A DNA stretch of 64,000 nt from Hymenobacter psoromatis (GTDB taxonomy: Bacteria; Bacteroidota; Bacteroidia; Cytophagales; Hymenobacteraceae): positions 620,001 to 684,000 of the forward strand of contig CP014771.1 in the NCBI GenBank assembly GCA_001596155.1. Reading direction: 5' to 3'. Below the pieces are notes generated by a model. The model had not been told where the DNA came from. It ran no database searches and saw only the letters and a program-made list of their open reading frames with translations. Shown in pieces: positions 1-8,421 of this stretch; the first letter of the stretch is position 1, and every line of letters begins with the position of its first letter. The position numbers and the translations under genes are program-made.

Positions 1-635
1 TCGGCAACCGCTACTCGGACGAAACCCGCAAAAAAGCCTACTTCAGCGCGGCGCGCGACTACGCTACCCGCGCCGTGGCCGTGCACCCGCTGGGCGGCGA
101 AAGCAACTATGCCCTGGCGCTGGCCCTCTTCAGCGAGGCCGGGCTGCTAAGCGCCCGCGACCGGCTGCGCATTTTTAAAGAGTTGCGCACGCCGGTGTTT
201 CTGGCCGTGGAGCGCCGGCCCGACCTGCCCGAAGCCTGGCAGCTGCTGGGCCGCTGGCACTACCGCGTGGCGCACTACAACGTGCTGGAAAAGACGTTTT
301 CGCGCATCGTGCTGGGCGGCTATCCACAGGGCGCTTCTACCAGAAAAGCCATCGCGGCCCTCGAAAAAGCCCGGCAGCTCGACTCCACCCGTATTCAGTA
401 TTGCTACGACCTGGCCCGGATATACAAATATCAGGGAATGCGCTACCGGGCCGTTCGGGTGCTTGAGCAAGCCATTAAGCTGCCTACTTACACCAGCGAG
501 GACCTGACCATGAACCGCTTGTGTCAGCAATTGCTACCCCCTCTGCTGCGGGCCGTGGCCCGGCGCGACCGCCTGCACGCCCGCTGGTACGAGCGCCTGC
601 CCGTCACGCCGGTCACGAGCGCCACCGGCCATTAA
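1..635 (+). CDS. TPR protein resembling RMDN family (5' end missing)
   Basis: The frame is open from base 3 and has no stop before 633-635, so the gene begins upstream; the GTG at 75 is only an internal codon. The visible ~210 residues are alpha-helical TPR-like sequence. The segment LLGRWHYRVA followed by a basic stretch and a repeat with ARIYKYQG resembles the regulator of microtubule dynamics (RMDN) type of tetratricopeptide protein, which also occurs in Bacteroidota with unknown function. No catalytic motif is visible. The N-terminus, and any signal peptide, is outside the window. A strong hairpin follows directly. The coding frame is certain, the family call moderate, the function unknown. 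Confidence 0.75.
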   Translation, partial: GNRYSDETRKKAYFSAARDYATRAVAVHPLGGESNYALALALFSEAGLLSARDRLRIFKELRTPVFLAVERRPDLPEAWQLLGRWHYRVAHYNVLEKTFSRIVLGGYPQGASTRKAIAALEKARQLDSTRIQYCYDLARIYKYQGMRYRAVRVLEQAIKLPTYTSEDLTMNRLCQQLLPPLLRAVARRDRLHARWYERLPVTPVTSATGH

Positions 636-641
636 AAAAAG

Positions 642-673
642 CAAGGCCCGGCTACTGTAGTAGCCGGGCCTTG
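642..673. terminator. bidirectional intrinsic terminator
   Basis: A perfect 14-bp stem with a 4-nt TGTA loop begins 6 bp after the stop of the TPR gene. It lies between two convergent genes (TPR and carbonic anhydrase). A-rich sequence on the left and T-containing sequence on the right suit termination from both sides. Confidence 0.8.
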
Positions 674-696
674 TTCATTAGCATAACAGGCTGATT

Positions 697-1488
697 CTAA
701 GCGGCTATCAGCTTAGCCGAGGATTCCTGGTCGCTGGGCGGCGTGTCCTGGTAGGGGCTGCCCATCTCCTTGGGGCTGGGCTCGTTGGCCGGGGCGGGGG
801 TAGGGTTTGCCAGCTGCGTCGCCTGGGTGCCGTAGATGTGCGCCAGGTCATTGATAACGGTCTGGCCACTCACTTCCAGGTCTTTAAGGCGCCCGTCGGC
901 GATGTCATACACGAGGCCGTGCAGGCGGGGCGGGTCGTCGCTGCGCAGCGCGTTCTGGATAATATTGGTTTTAGCCAGATTACGCACCTGCTCCATCACG
1001 TTGAGCTCCACGAGGCGGCGCAGGCGCTGGGTTTCGTCCGGGATGCGCAGCAGCTCGGTTTCGTGCAGGCGCACCACGTCGCGAATATTCACCAACCAGT
1101 TGTCAATCAGGCCATATTGCTTGTTGGCCGCGGCGGCTGCTACCCCCCCGCAACCGTAGTGGCCCACCACCAGAATATCGCGCACGCCCAGCACTTCCAC
1201 GGCGTATTGCAGCACGCTGAGTAGGTTCATGTCGCTGTGCACCACCAGGTTGGCAATGTTGCGGTGCACGAACATTTCGCCCGGCCCAGTGCCCGTGATG
1301 CCTGAGGCCGGCACCCGCGAGTCGGAGCAGCCTATGAAGAGGTAGCGCGGCTGCTGGCCATTGGTCAGGCGCTTGAAAAAATCGGGGTCTTCGGCGTTGC
1401 GCTCGGCCACCCACTTGCGGTTGTTGGCTAAAATATCCTGCACGCCGCCGGTAGCTGGGGCGGCTGCTTGGTTGAAAGACATATTCAT
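697..1488 (-). CDS. can: beta-class carbonic anhydrase
   Basis: Interconverts CO2 and bicarbonate in the cytoplasm. The 263-residue protein has the zinc-site motifs of the beta class: CSDSR (Cys54, Asp56, Arg58) and HYGCGG (His110, Cys113). The motif block FVHRNIANLV is also typical. About 45 residues after the fold form a low-complexity Pro/Ser tail. It is 47 bp downstream of a SulP transporter on the same strand, so the two are probably co-transcribed, and the pairing suggests that the transporter moves bicarbonate. The start at ATG 1488 gives MNMSF; the second Met two codons later is an alternative. The family is certain; the physiological role with SulP is inferred. Confidence 0.95.
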   Translation of the reverse strand: MNMSFNQAAAPATGGVQDILANNRKWVAERNAEDPDFFKRLTNGQQPRYLFIGCSDSRVPASGITGTGPGEMFVHRNIANLVVHSDMNLLSVLQYAVEVLGVRDILVVGHYGCGGVAAAAANKQYGLIDNWLVNIRDVVRLHETELLRIPDETQRLRRLVELNVMEQVRNLAKTNIIQNALRSDDPPRLHGLVYDIADGRLKDLEVSGQTVINDLAHIYGTQATQLANPTPAPANEPSPKEMGSPYQDTPPSDQESSAKLIAA

Positions 1489-1535
1489 GAGGAAAATAAC
1501 GGAGGGCTAAATTAACGAAAAATGATGGCCAGCGA

Positions 1536-3164
1536 TTAATGGGCTGCCACTGCTACCCGCCTGATACCGCGCAGCTTCAGGTCGATGCCCCGCGCCGGGG
1601 CCGCCTTCCGAAACGCTTCGATGGCTTCGAGCACATCGTGGTCGATAACGTCGGACCGGGAGCCGTCGAGCAGGACGCGGCTGCCGCTGGGTAGCTGTTC
1701 CAGCGTGGTCACGATGCTGGCTTTGTTGAGGAAAGATACGTGCTCGGGCAAGCGCAGGTGCAGCAGGCTATGGGCATCGTCGGGGTCAGCGTCAGTTTCG
1801 TGGTGCCGCAGGTAGGAGCCGGTCTTGGCATTGTCCTTCAGAATAAAAAAGAAGCCCAGCACCAGCCCAATGCCCACGCCCTTGAGCAAATCGGTGAAGA
1901 GCACTGCCACGATGGTGACGATGAACGGCAAGAACTGCGCCCAGCCCAGCCGCCACTGCTGCCGGTAGAGCGCGGGCCTGGTCAGCTTGAAGCCCACCAC
2001 CAGCAACACCGCCGCCAGCGCCGCCAACGGAATTAAATTCAGCACCGTGCCCAGCAACAACAAGCTCACTAACAATAAGATGCCGTGAATAAAGGCCGAT
2101 AGCTTGGTTTGTCCGCCGGCCGCGATGTTGGCTGATGAGCGCACGATAACGGCCGTGAGGGGCAGGCCGCCCAGCAGGCCGCTCACCACGTTGCCCGCAC
2201 CCTGAGCCAGCAGCTCGCGGTTGGTGGGCGTGCGGCGCTTTTGCGGGTCGAGGTTATCCACGGCCTCCACGCTGAGCAGCGTTTCGAGCGAGGCTACGAT
2301 GGCGATGGTGAAGGCCACGCCGTAGGTGGCGGGGTTGCGCAGGGCGCTGAAATCGGGAAACGTCATGGCGCCCGCCAGCTGGCTCAGGGAAGAGAGAACG
2401 GGCAGCTTCACGAGGTGCTCGGGATGCACGGCCAGGGTAGGGGCCACGGCCAGCAGCAACTGATTGATACCCAACGCCGCCAGCACCGCCACCAGCGCGC
2501 CCGGTAGCAGCCGCGCCCAGGGCTGCCGCCGCACCGCCGGGCTGTCCCAGAGCAGTAGCACCGCCAGCCCTACCCCCCCCACCAGCACCGAGCCGGGGCT
2601 GATGTGCGCCAGCGCCGCGCCAATGGCCGAAAAGGTGTTTTCCCCATTCAGCTGCCAGAAATCCATGTCCTCGAAATAATCCCGGTCGGCTCCCAGGAAG
2701 TGAGGTATTTGCTTCATTATCAAAATAATGCCGATGGAGGCCAGCATGCCGCGAATGACGGCCGCCGGGAAGTAGAGGGCAATGACGCCCGCCCGCGCCA
2801 CGCCCAGCAGCAGCTGGATAACGCCCGCCACAACAGTAGCCGCCAGCACCGCTGGCCACGAGCCCAGCGACGAAATGGCCGCCAGCATAATGGTGGTGAG
2901 GCCCGCCGCCGGCCCGCTCACGCTCACCGCCGAGCCGCTGAGAACGCTCACCAGCAGGCCCCCCACGATGCCCGAAATCAGCCCCGCCAGCAGCGGCGCG
3001 CCCGAGGCTAGCGAAATGCCCAAACACAGCGGCAACGCCACCAGAAACACCACCAGCCCCGCCGGCGCGTCCTGGCCGAGGGTGCTGAAACGGGAGGGGG
3101 TAGGCCCCCCTGGGGCCAGGGGCGCGGAGCGCGCCGGCAACGGCGCGGAAATAACCTTAGTCAT
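1536..3164 (-). CDS. SulP family anion (probable bicarbonate/sulfate) transporter
   Basis: Inner-membrane anion transporter of 542 residues. The N-terminal half carries the SulP core with many hydrophobic helices (for example LVVFLVALPLCLGISLASGAP at about 35-55), and the C-terminal ~90 residues look like a STAS domain (LLDGSRSDVIDHDVLEAI). Length and order match SulP/BicA-type carriers. Carbonic anhydrase lies 47 bp downstream in the same orientation, which favours bicarbonate as substrate, although sulfate cannot be excluded from sequence. The histidine kinase gene upstream is also on the minus strand but 144 bp away with a small hairpin between, so it may be a separate unit. Confidence 0.92.
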   Translation of the reverse strand: MTKVISAPLPARSAPLAPGGPTPSRFSTLGQDAPAGLVVFLVALPLCLGISLASGAPLLAGLISGIVGGLLVSVLSGSAVSVSGPAAGLTTIMLAAISSLGSWPAVLAATVVAGVIQLLLGVARAGVIALYFPAAVIRGMLASIGIILIMKQIPHFLGADRDYFEDMDFWQLNGENTFSAIGAALAHISPGSVLVGGVGLAVLLLWDSPAVRRQPWARLLPGALVAVLAALGINQLLLAVAPTLAVHPEHLVKLPVLSSLSQLAGAMTFPDFSALRNPATYGVAFTIAIVASLETLLSVEAVDNLDPQKRRTPTNRELLAQGAGNVVSGLLGGLPLTAVIVRSSANIAAGGQTKLSAFIHGILLLVSLLLLGTVLNLIPLAALAAVLLVVGFKLTRPALYRQQWRLGWAQFLPFIVTIVAVLFTDLLKGVGIGLVLGFFFILKDNAKTGSYLRHHETDADPDDAHSLLHLRLPEHVSFLNKASIVTTLEQLPSGSRVLLDGSRSDVIDHDVLEAIEAFRKAAPARGIDLKLRGIRRVAVAAH

Positions 3165-3282
3165 GCGAATAAATAGGATGCTTGAGCCAGCCGCCAGTAC
3201 CGGGGCCAGATTTATTGTTGCAAGTCTATCGCCGCGTGATTAAGATGAAGTTAAAGTGAAATTAAAAGGAAATTAAAATTGA

Positions 3283-3307
3283 ATAACTACTTGATAATGA
3301 GTAGTTG
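3283..3307. terminator. small AT-rich hairpin after the histidine kinase
   Basis: AACTAC and GTAGTT pair across a 10-nt loop just beyond the stop of the sensor kinase gene. The stem is short, so this is a weak terminator candidate. Confidence 0.3.
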
Positions 3308-3308
3308 T

Positions 3309-4724
3309 TTAAGCCGACTTTCTCGGCGGAACCGGCCATTCCAGCCACACGCGGGTGCCCTGGCCGGGTTCGCTGGCCAGGCGCACCGCGCCGCCGTGCA
3401 GGGCCATGATGCGCGCCGTGAGGGGCAGGCCGATGCCGTGGCCCGGCACCGCCCGCGCCGCCGCCGCCCGAAAAAATGGGACGAACACCTGCTCTAAATC
3501 ACTGGGCGACAGGCCCAGACCTTCGTCGGTTACCAGCAGGGTAGGGCGGCCGGCGGGCCGGGCCAGCGTGGCCGTGACGGGCTGCCCGCCGGCGGCCGAA
3601 AACTTGCAGGCATTGTCCAGCACGTTGAGCAGGGCCGAGAGCAGCAGCGGCTCGTTGCCGGGCACCACGAAGGCCCCGGCATCGGCGCTTTCGCCCAGGT
3701 CCAGGTCCACGCGGCTGGTGGGGTAGCGGCGGCCCACCTGCTCGTGGGCCAGCAGCAGCAGCTCGCCCAGGTCCACGGGCCGCATCGGCAGCTGTGAAGG
3801 GTCGCCGGAAGCTTGGGCGATTTGCAGCAGACCGTTGGTGAGGCTGGTGAGCTGGCGGGCCGCGTCGAGGGTGCGCTGAAGCACGCGGCGGTACTCGGGG
3901 GCGGGGCGCTCGGCTTGCAGCAGGGCCACTTCCAGCTCGCCGGTGAGGGCCGTGAGGGGCGTGCGCAGCTCGTGCGAGGCATCGCGCACGAAAGTGCGCT
4001 GGCCGGCAAACGCCGCTTCGAGGCGGTCGAGCAGTTGGTTGAAGCGCTGGGCCAGGCGGCCCAACTCGTCGGCCGGGCCGGCGGCGTGGCTCAGGCGCTG
4101 GCCCAGGTTCGAGCCCGTGATGCCGTCCACCTCGCCCACCATGCGGCGCAGCGGGCGCAGGGCCTGGCCCGCGAACACCCAGCCGCCTACCCCCGCAAAA
4201 ATCACCGCCGCCAGCAGGCCCGCCCCCAGCACCCGGCGCAGTCCGCGCAGCTGCTCGCGCCCGTCCTCATCCACCGACGAGGCCAGCACGATAAGGTCGC
4301 CCAGGCGCGGGTCGGCGTAGCGCAGGCCCACGGTTTCGTGAAAATCACGCTCCGGCTCCAGCACCGCCCGGCCCGTGCGGCGCACTTCCAGGAGCCAAGC
4401 GGCCGGCACCCGGCCGCCCGCCGCCCGCTGCCCCTCCCGAAACACCAGCCGCCCCGCCGCATCGTACACCTGCCCCTCCTCGGCGGGCAGCGTGCGGTAG
4501 AGCTGCCGCAAATAGCGCCGGTAGGAAGCCGCCTGGCCCGAATCGGCCCGCGCCTGCCCGTCGGCGTACACGTGCCCCATCACCTCGGCCCGGCTAAACA
4601 GGCTTTGGGTAAATGCCTCGCGCCGCGATTGCCAGGTGAAAAAATAGATGGCGGCCAGCAGCAACACCAGCGTCACCACCAGCAACGCCCCAAACTGCAA
4701 GGCCAGGCGTAAGCGAATTGACAT
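3309..4724 (-). CDS. two-component sensor histidine kinase
   Basis: Membrane sensor kinase of 471 residues, start chosen at ATG 4724 (MSIRLRLALQFG) because an in-frame start 57 bases upstream would lie inside an intergenic palindrome. Order: TM helix ~8-30, periplasmic domain ~30-165, second TM helix, HAMP, HisKA with DASHELRTPLTAL (phospho-acceptor His), then HATPase_c with NVLDNACKFS, VTDEGLGLSPSDLEQVF and HGIGLPLTARI. The architecture is that of CusS/QseC-like kinases. No response regulator is adjacent; the nearest OmpR-type regulator is at 8422-9099, separated by icd, a TetR gene and an IS. Pairing with that regulator is inference. The ligand is unknown. Confidence 0.93.
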   Translation of the reverse strand: MSIRLRLALQFGALLVVTLVLLLAAIYFFTWQSRREAFTQSLFSRAEVMGHVYADGQARADSGQAASYRRYLRQLYRTLPAEEGQVYDAAGRLVFREGQRAAGGRVPAAWLLEVRRTGRAVLEPERDFHETVGLRYADPRLGDLIVLASSVDEDGREQLRGLRRVLGAGLLAAVIFAGVGGWVFAGQALRPLRRMVGEVDGITGSNLGQRLSHAAGPADELGRLAQRFNQLLDRLEAAFAGQRTFVRDASHELRTPLTALTGELEVALLQAERPAPEYRRVLQRTLDAARQLTSLTNGLLQIAQASGDPSQLPMRPVDLGELLLLAHEQVGRRYPTSRVDLDLGESADAGAFVVPGNEPLLLSALLNVLDNACKFSAAGGQPVTATLARPAGRPTLLVTDEGLGLSPSDLEQVFVPFFRAAAARAVPGHGIGLPLTARIMALHGGAVRLASEPGQGTRVWLEWPVPPRKSA

Positions 4725-4767
4725 ATAATATATAAATGTAGATGAGCGTAATTTTCCTTTTGGTTTG

Positions 4768-4839
4768 TAGGGCTTATCCAAAGTTGTTTGTCATTGCCAC
4801 GCTGCACTCACAATGACAAACAACTTTGGGTAAGCCCTA
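4768..4839. repeat. palindromic repeat, family E copy 1
   Basis: Two ~30-nt arms, starting TAGGGCTTATCC and ending with its inverse, enclose a short loop, and the inner part reads TTTGTCATTG. Related palindromes occur at 35892-35960, 48831-48963 and 55437-55528. It lies in the leader of the sensor kinase gene, between that gene and the divergent icd. Confidence 0.75.
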
Positions 4840-4981
4840 AATAAAATTCCTACTTCAAAAGCCAGAATTTATTTTACTAACTTTTATGGAAGTAAAACTA
4901 TCAAACTAAAAAGTAGTCGTAAGTTTACTGCGTTGAAATGGCTTCCCAGCCTTTGCCTCATCCTTTAACGCTACGTACCAA

Positions 4982-6454
4982 ATGCAGCCCAAAGTACCCA
5001 TCACCGTTGCGACCGGCGACGGCATCGGCCCCGAAATCATGACCCAGACCCTGCGCGTGCTCGAAGCCGCGGGGGCTGCTATCACCCCGGAGTTTATCGA
5101 GGTGGGCGAGCAGGTGTACCGCGCCGGCCACAGCTCCGGCATCCTGCCCTCGGCCTGGGATTCGCTGCGGCGCACGCAGGTGCTGCTGAAAGCGCCCATC
5201 ACCACGCCGCTGGGCGGGGGCTACAAAAGCCTGAACGTGACGCTGCGCAAAACCCTGGGTTTGTATGCTAATGTGCGGCCCAGCCGCAGCCTGTTTCCGG
5301 CCGTGGCCACGCGCTTCCCCGATTTAGACGTGGTGATTATCCGCGAAAATGAGGAGGATTTGTACGCCGGCATCGAGCACCAGCAAACGCCCGACGTGGT
5401 GCAGTGCCTCAAGCTGGTGTCGCGGCCAGGCTGCGAGAAAATCGTGCGCTACGCCTTCGAGTATTGCCGCCTGCACGGCCGGAAAAAGCTCACGTGCATG
5501 ACCAAGGACAATATTATGAAGCTCACCGACGGTCTCTTTCACCGGGTGTTTACGGAGGTAGGGCAGGAGTACCCCGACATCAAGCAGGAGCACCAGATTA
5601 TTGACATCGGCACCGCCCGGCTGGCCGACACGCCCGAGCGCTACGACGTAATAGTGACCCTGAACCTCTACGGCGACATTATTTCCGACGTGGTGGCGCA
5701 GGTGGCCGGCTCGGTGGGCCTGGCCGGCTCGGCCAACGTGGGCGACCACGGGGCGCTGTTCGAGGCTATCCACGGCTCGGCCCCCGACATCGCGGGCCAG
5801 AACATTGCCAATCCCTCGGGCCTGTTGCAGGCGGCCGTGCTCCTGCTGGTCCACATTGGGCAGGGCGAAGTGGCGGCGCGGATTCATAACGCCTGGCTCC
5901 GCGCCCTGGAAGATGGCTACCACACGGCCGACATCTACCAGCCCGGCACCAGCCAGGAGAAGGTGGGCACGGTGGGCTTCGCCGATGCCGTGATTGCCCG
6001 CCTGGGCCAGCTGCCCCAGCACCTGCGGCCCTTCCAGGCCGGCCCGGCCGCCGAGCAGAAGCCGATGGTACTGACCCCGCGCCATGCGGGCGTGCAGCAG
6101 CTGGTAGGCATCGACGTGTTTTTGCGCTGGGATGGCTCCGACCCCAACGAGTTGGGCCACCAGCTGGAAACACTTACCGGCCACCGGCTGCAACTCAAGC
6201 TCGTCACCAACCGCGGCGTGAAGGTGTACCCCAACGGCCATCCCGAAACATTCTGCACCGACCATTGGCGCTGCCGCTTCGTGGCCGCCACCGCCCGCGT
6301 GAGCGATGGGCAGCTCGGCTACACTCCCGTACCCTTTGCCGACGTGCTGGCCCTGCAACACCGCCTGGCCGATTTCAACCTCTACATCATCAAAACCGAA
6401 AACCTGTACCTGTTCGACGGCGAGCGCGCCTTTTCGCTGGGGCAGGGCGAGTAG
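4982..6454 (+). CDS. icd: NADP-dependent isocitrate dehydrogenase, long type
   Basis: TCA-cycle enzyme that oxidatively decarboxylates isocitrate to 2-oxoglutarate. Family motifs visible are GDGIGPEI near the N-terminus, RENEEDLYAGIEH, the substrate-binding SLNVTLRKTLGLYANVRP segment with its arginines, and the NLYGDIISD / GSAPDIAGQNIANPSG block of the metal and nucleotide site. At 490 residues it is about 140 longer than the compact enzymes; the C-terminal extension (from about residue 350) is a feature of the Thermus/Rickettsia-like lineage. The gene stands alone, divergent from the sensor kinase. A TetR gene follows after ~100 bp. Family certain, cofactor by homology. Confidence 0.95.
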   Translation: MQPKVPITVATGDGIGPEIMTQTLRVLEAAGAAITPEFIEVGEQVYRAGHSSGILPSAWDSLRRTQVLLKAPITTPLGGGYKSLNVTLRKTLGLYANVRPSRSLFPAVATRFPDLDVVIIRENEEDLYAGIEHQQTPDVVQCLKLVSRPGCEKIVRYAFEYCRLHGRKKLTCMTKDNIMKLTDGLFHRVFTEVGQEYPDIKQEHQIIDIGTARLADTPERYDVIVTLNLYGDIISDVVAQVAGSVGLAGSANVGDHGALFEAIHGSAPDIAGQNIANPSGLLQAAVLLLVHIGQGEVAARIHNAWLRALEDGYHTADIYQPGTSQEKVGTVGFADAVIARLGQLPQHLRPFQAGPAAEQKPMVLTPRHAGVQQLVGIDVFLRWDGSDPNELGHQLETLTGHRLQLKLVTNRGVKVYPNGHPETFCTDHWRCRFVAATARVSDGQLGYTPVPFADVLALQHRLADFNLYIIKTENLYLFDGERAFSLGQGE

Positions 6455-6551
6455 GCTGGCAGGCCGCGGGGGGTAGGGAGAATTGCGGGTAGTACTACGT
6501 TCTTTGGGGCGGGATTTTCCTGCCCCCCCCCTTTTAGTCTTGCTCTCTTTT

Positions 6552-7226
6552 ATGAATGCCACGCTTCGCCTGGAACTGAACGACAAGCTGTACTTGCGCG
6601 ACCCGCAGGACACGGACCTGGGCCGCCGGCTGGTGGCCGAAAGTGTGCGGCTGATTGACGAAATCGGCTTCGAGCAGTTCACCTTCAAGAAGCTGGCCCA
6701 GCGCATCGAGTCCACGGAAGCGTCGCTCTACCGCTATTTTGAGAACAAGCACAAGCTGCTGGTGTACCTGGTGAGCTGGTACTGGGCCTGGCTGAGCTAC
6801 CAGATTCGCTTCCACACCCACAACGTGCCCGATGCCCGCGACCGCCTGCGCCTGATTTTGGGCATTCTCACCCAGGTGCACACCGACGACGCAGGCACGA
6901 CCCAGCTCGACGAGGCCGCACTCTACCGCATCGTGGTCAGCGAAGCCTCCAAAGCCTACCTCACTAAAGACGTGGATGTGGACAACCAGGCCGGGCTATT
7001 CCGCGAGTATAAGCGGCTGGTAGCCAGTATCGGCGAGGTGGTGCGCGAGATTAACCCCGCCTATCCCTACCCCCACGCCCTGGTCAGCACCCTGTTCGAG
7101 TCGGCCCGCAAGCAGCTGTTTTTTGCCCAGCACCTGCCCTCCCTCACCGACGCGGCCACCCGCCAGGGCGAGCAAAACGCCATCCACGACTTCTTAATGA
7201 AGCTGACTTTTGCCGCGCTGGCCTAA
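6552..7226 (+). CDS. TetR/AcrR family transcriptional regulator
   Basis: 224 residues from ATG 6552; the in-frame TTG at 6483 would add 23 residues without character. The N-terminal helix-turn-helix is visible as LIDEIGFEQFTFKKLAQRIE followed by ASLYRYFENKHKLL, the canonical TetR signature. The C-terminal ligand domain is not recognisable to a substrate. It starts about 100 bp after icd in the same direction. There is no divergent target gene, so the regulon cannot be read from context. The IS inserted just after its 3' end. Confidence 0.9.
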   Translation: MNATLRLELNDKLYLRDPQDTDLGRRLVAESVRLIDEIGFEQFTFKKLAQRIESTEASLYRYFENKHKLLVYLVSWYWAWLSYQIRFHTHNVPDARDRLRLILGILTQVHTDDAGTTQLDEAALYRIVVSEASKAYLTKDVDVDNQAGLFREYKRLVASIGEVVREINPAYPYPHALVSTLFESARKQLFFAQHLPSLTDAATRQGEQNAIHDFLMKLTFAALA

Positions 7227-7251
7227 ATCTGGCCGGCGCTGCTTATTTAAT

Positions 7252-8231
7252 AGACTTGTTGTGATTTGAAAGTCAAGGACATAGATAAAAATTCCACAAC
7301 CCTGCACAAACTCCTAACACGTTGTCGTAGCGTTTCCAATCGTGCATTCGTAGACGGTCACTCAAAATCCGATAACGTTTCCAGCCACCGATAGCATGTT
7401 CCACTATAATACGTTTACTCGCCTGTTCTTTATTTAGGGCTCGCTGCTCCAGGGTCAATTCTTTTCCCTTAGGTTTTTTAATTGGTAGAAAATAGGTAGG
7501 ACACTTATAATCCTTACCAAACCCCAGAAATCCTAAATCCAGGCGAACAGTAAATTTTCTAAACCACTGTTTATCAACAGGAAAGAGTTGTTTAAGTAAC
7601 CCATAATCATGCTGTTTTCCCGGTTGAAAATGACTTAAAAATCCAATCCACCTAGTGGTAGTAGCAATGACTATTTCTTTTAAGGTATTCGCTTTTTTTT
7701 ACCACTATACGAGTCTTTCTGAGTAGTATAATCTTGCGGTCGTTGTATCCGTTGTTCCGTTCCGTCTAGTAACAACGTTTCGTGCTGGCTAAAATAAGCT
7801 TCAAATTCGTCTACGCTAGCAAACGCTCGTTTAGGCAAATGACCAGACAGTGTTAAAGCTTCTTGAAGCACCATAATTCCTCGGTCTTGATAACGTTTAG
7901 CATTCGCGGTATCCATCCCACTTACAAAACCAAGTAAATCGTAAGTTAAACTGGTTTTAAAGCTAAATAGGGTAAATAGCAGCAGTTCTTCTTCCGTTTT
8001 AATAATGGACTCATGAATGGCAAAAGCATCACGGTCAGCTATTTGTAAATCAAATAAGCGCGAATAAGCTTGCTTAAAATGAGTCAGTAATTTTTCAAAT
8101 CGAGCTTGTGTCAAGCCAGTTGCTGCTCGCCATTTACGTTCGGTAGTAAGGGTCGAAGTGGAAAGTTGCATAACCTAAGCGGAAATATATTTCTCACAAA
8201 TTTACGTCACCTTGTACCTCGCAACAAGTCT
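7252..8231 (-). mobile_element. IS5-like insertion sequence, complete
   Basis: 980-bp element with 10-bp perfect terminal inverted repeats AGACTTGTTG / CAACAAGTCT. It is flanked by a 3-bp direct repeat AAT (7249-7251 and 8232-8234), as expected for IS5-related elements. It carries one transposase split into two overlapping frames. Its base composition is visibly AT-richer than its neighbours, a sign of recent arrival. The right end abuts a family B palindrome. Confidence 0.9.
7273..8171 (-). CDS. IS5-like transposase, two frames joined by -1 frameshift
   Basis: Frame 1 runs 8171-7680 (163 residues) and holds an N-terminal HTH_Tnp_4-like part (TGLTQARFEKLL) and the first catalytic Asp in LLLDGTEQRI. 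It stops just after a run of eight A (7693-7700 on the plus strand). A -1 shift on the A run continues without stop through LDLGFLGFGKDY to 7273, with the last catalytic Glu in VEHAIGGWKRYRI and the end GLWNFYLCP. Joined, the protein is about 299 residues, normal for DDE_Tnp_4 transposases. The slippery run and uninterrupted second frame favour programmed frameshifting over decay. The stretch 7459-7679 has no start codon of its own but is open. Confidence 0.85.
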
Positions 8232-8234
8232 AAT

Positions 8235-8383
8235 AACTGATGTTACGCAACAAGGAGTAGCGCGAACTTTGTAGTTCGCGTTCCCGCGCCGTTAAAGCCA
8301 GTAGAACGGCGCGGGGACGCGAACTACAAAGTTCGCGCTACTCCCCGTTATCATCTCGAATAAGATAGGGCGTAACATCAGTT
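8235..8383. repeat. palindromic repeat, family B copy 1
   Basis: Outer ends AACTGATGTTACGC / inverse, and an inner 40-bp stem (8254 onward, GGAGTAGCGCGAACTTTGTAG...) with one mismatch. The right arm has an additional segment containing CGAATAAGATAGGG that the left arm lacks, so the element has a direction. Other copies: 30963-31041 (degenerate), 45092-45238 (inverted) and 58618-58764. Confidence 0.85.
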
Positions 8384-8421
8384 AATAAGCAAAGAAAAAC
8401 CGCCTACCCCCCCGGCGCGGC

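Noticed and set aside
4725..4781. Upstream start for the sensor kinase
   Set aside because: It lies at the base of a family E palindrome and adds no family sequence.
5324..6715. 463-residue frame opposite icd
   Set aside because: No recognisable motif, and it covers both icd and the start of the TetR gene. Shadow.
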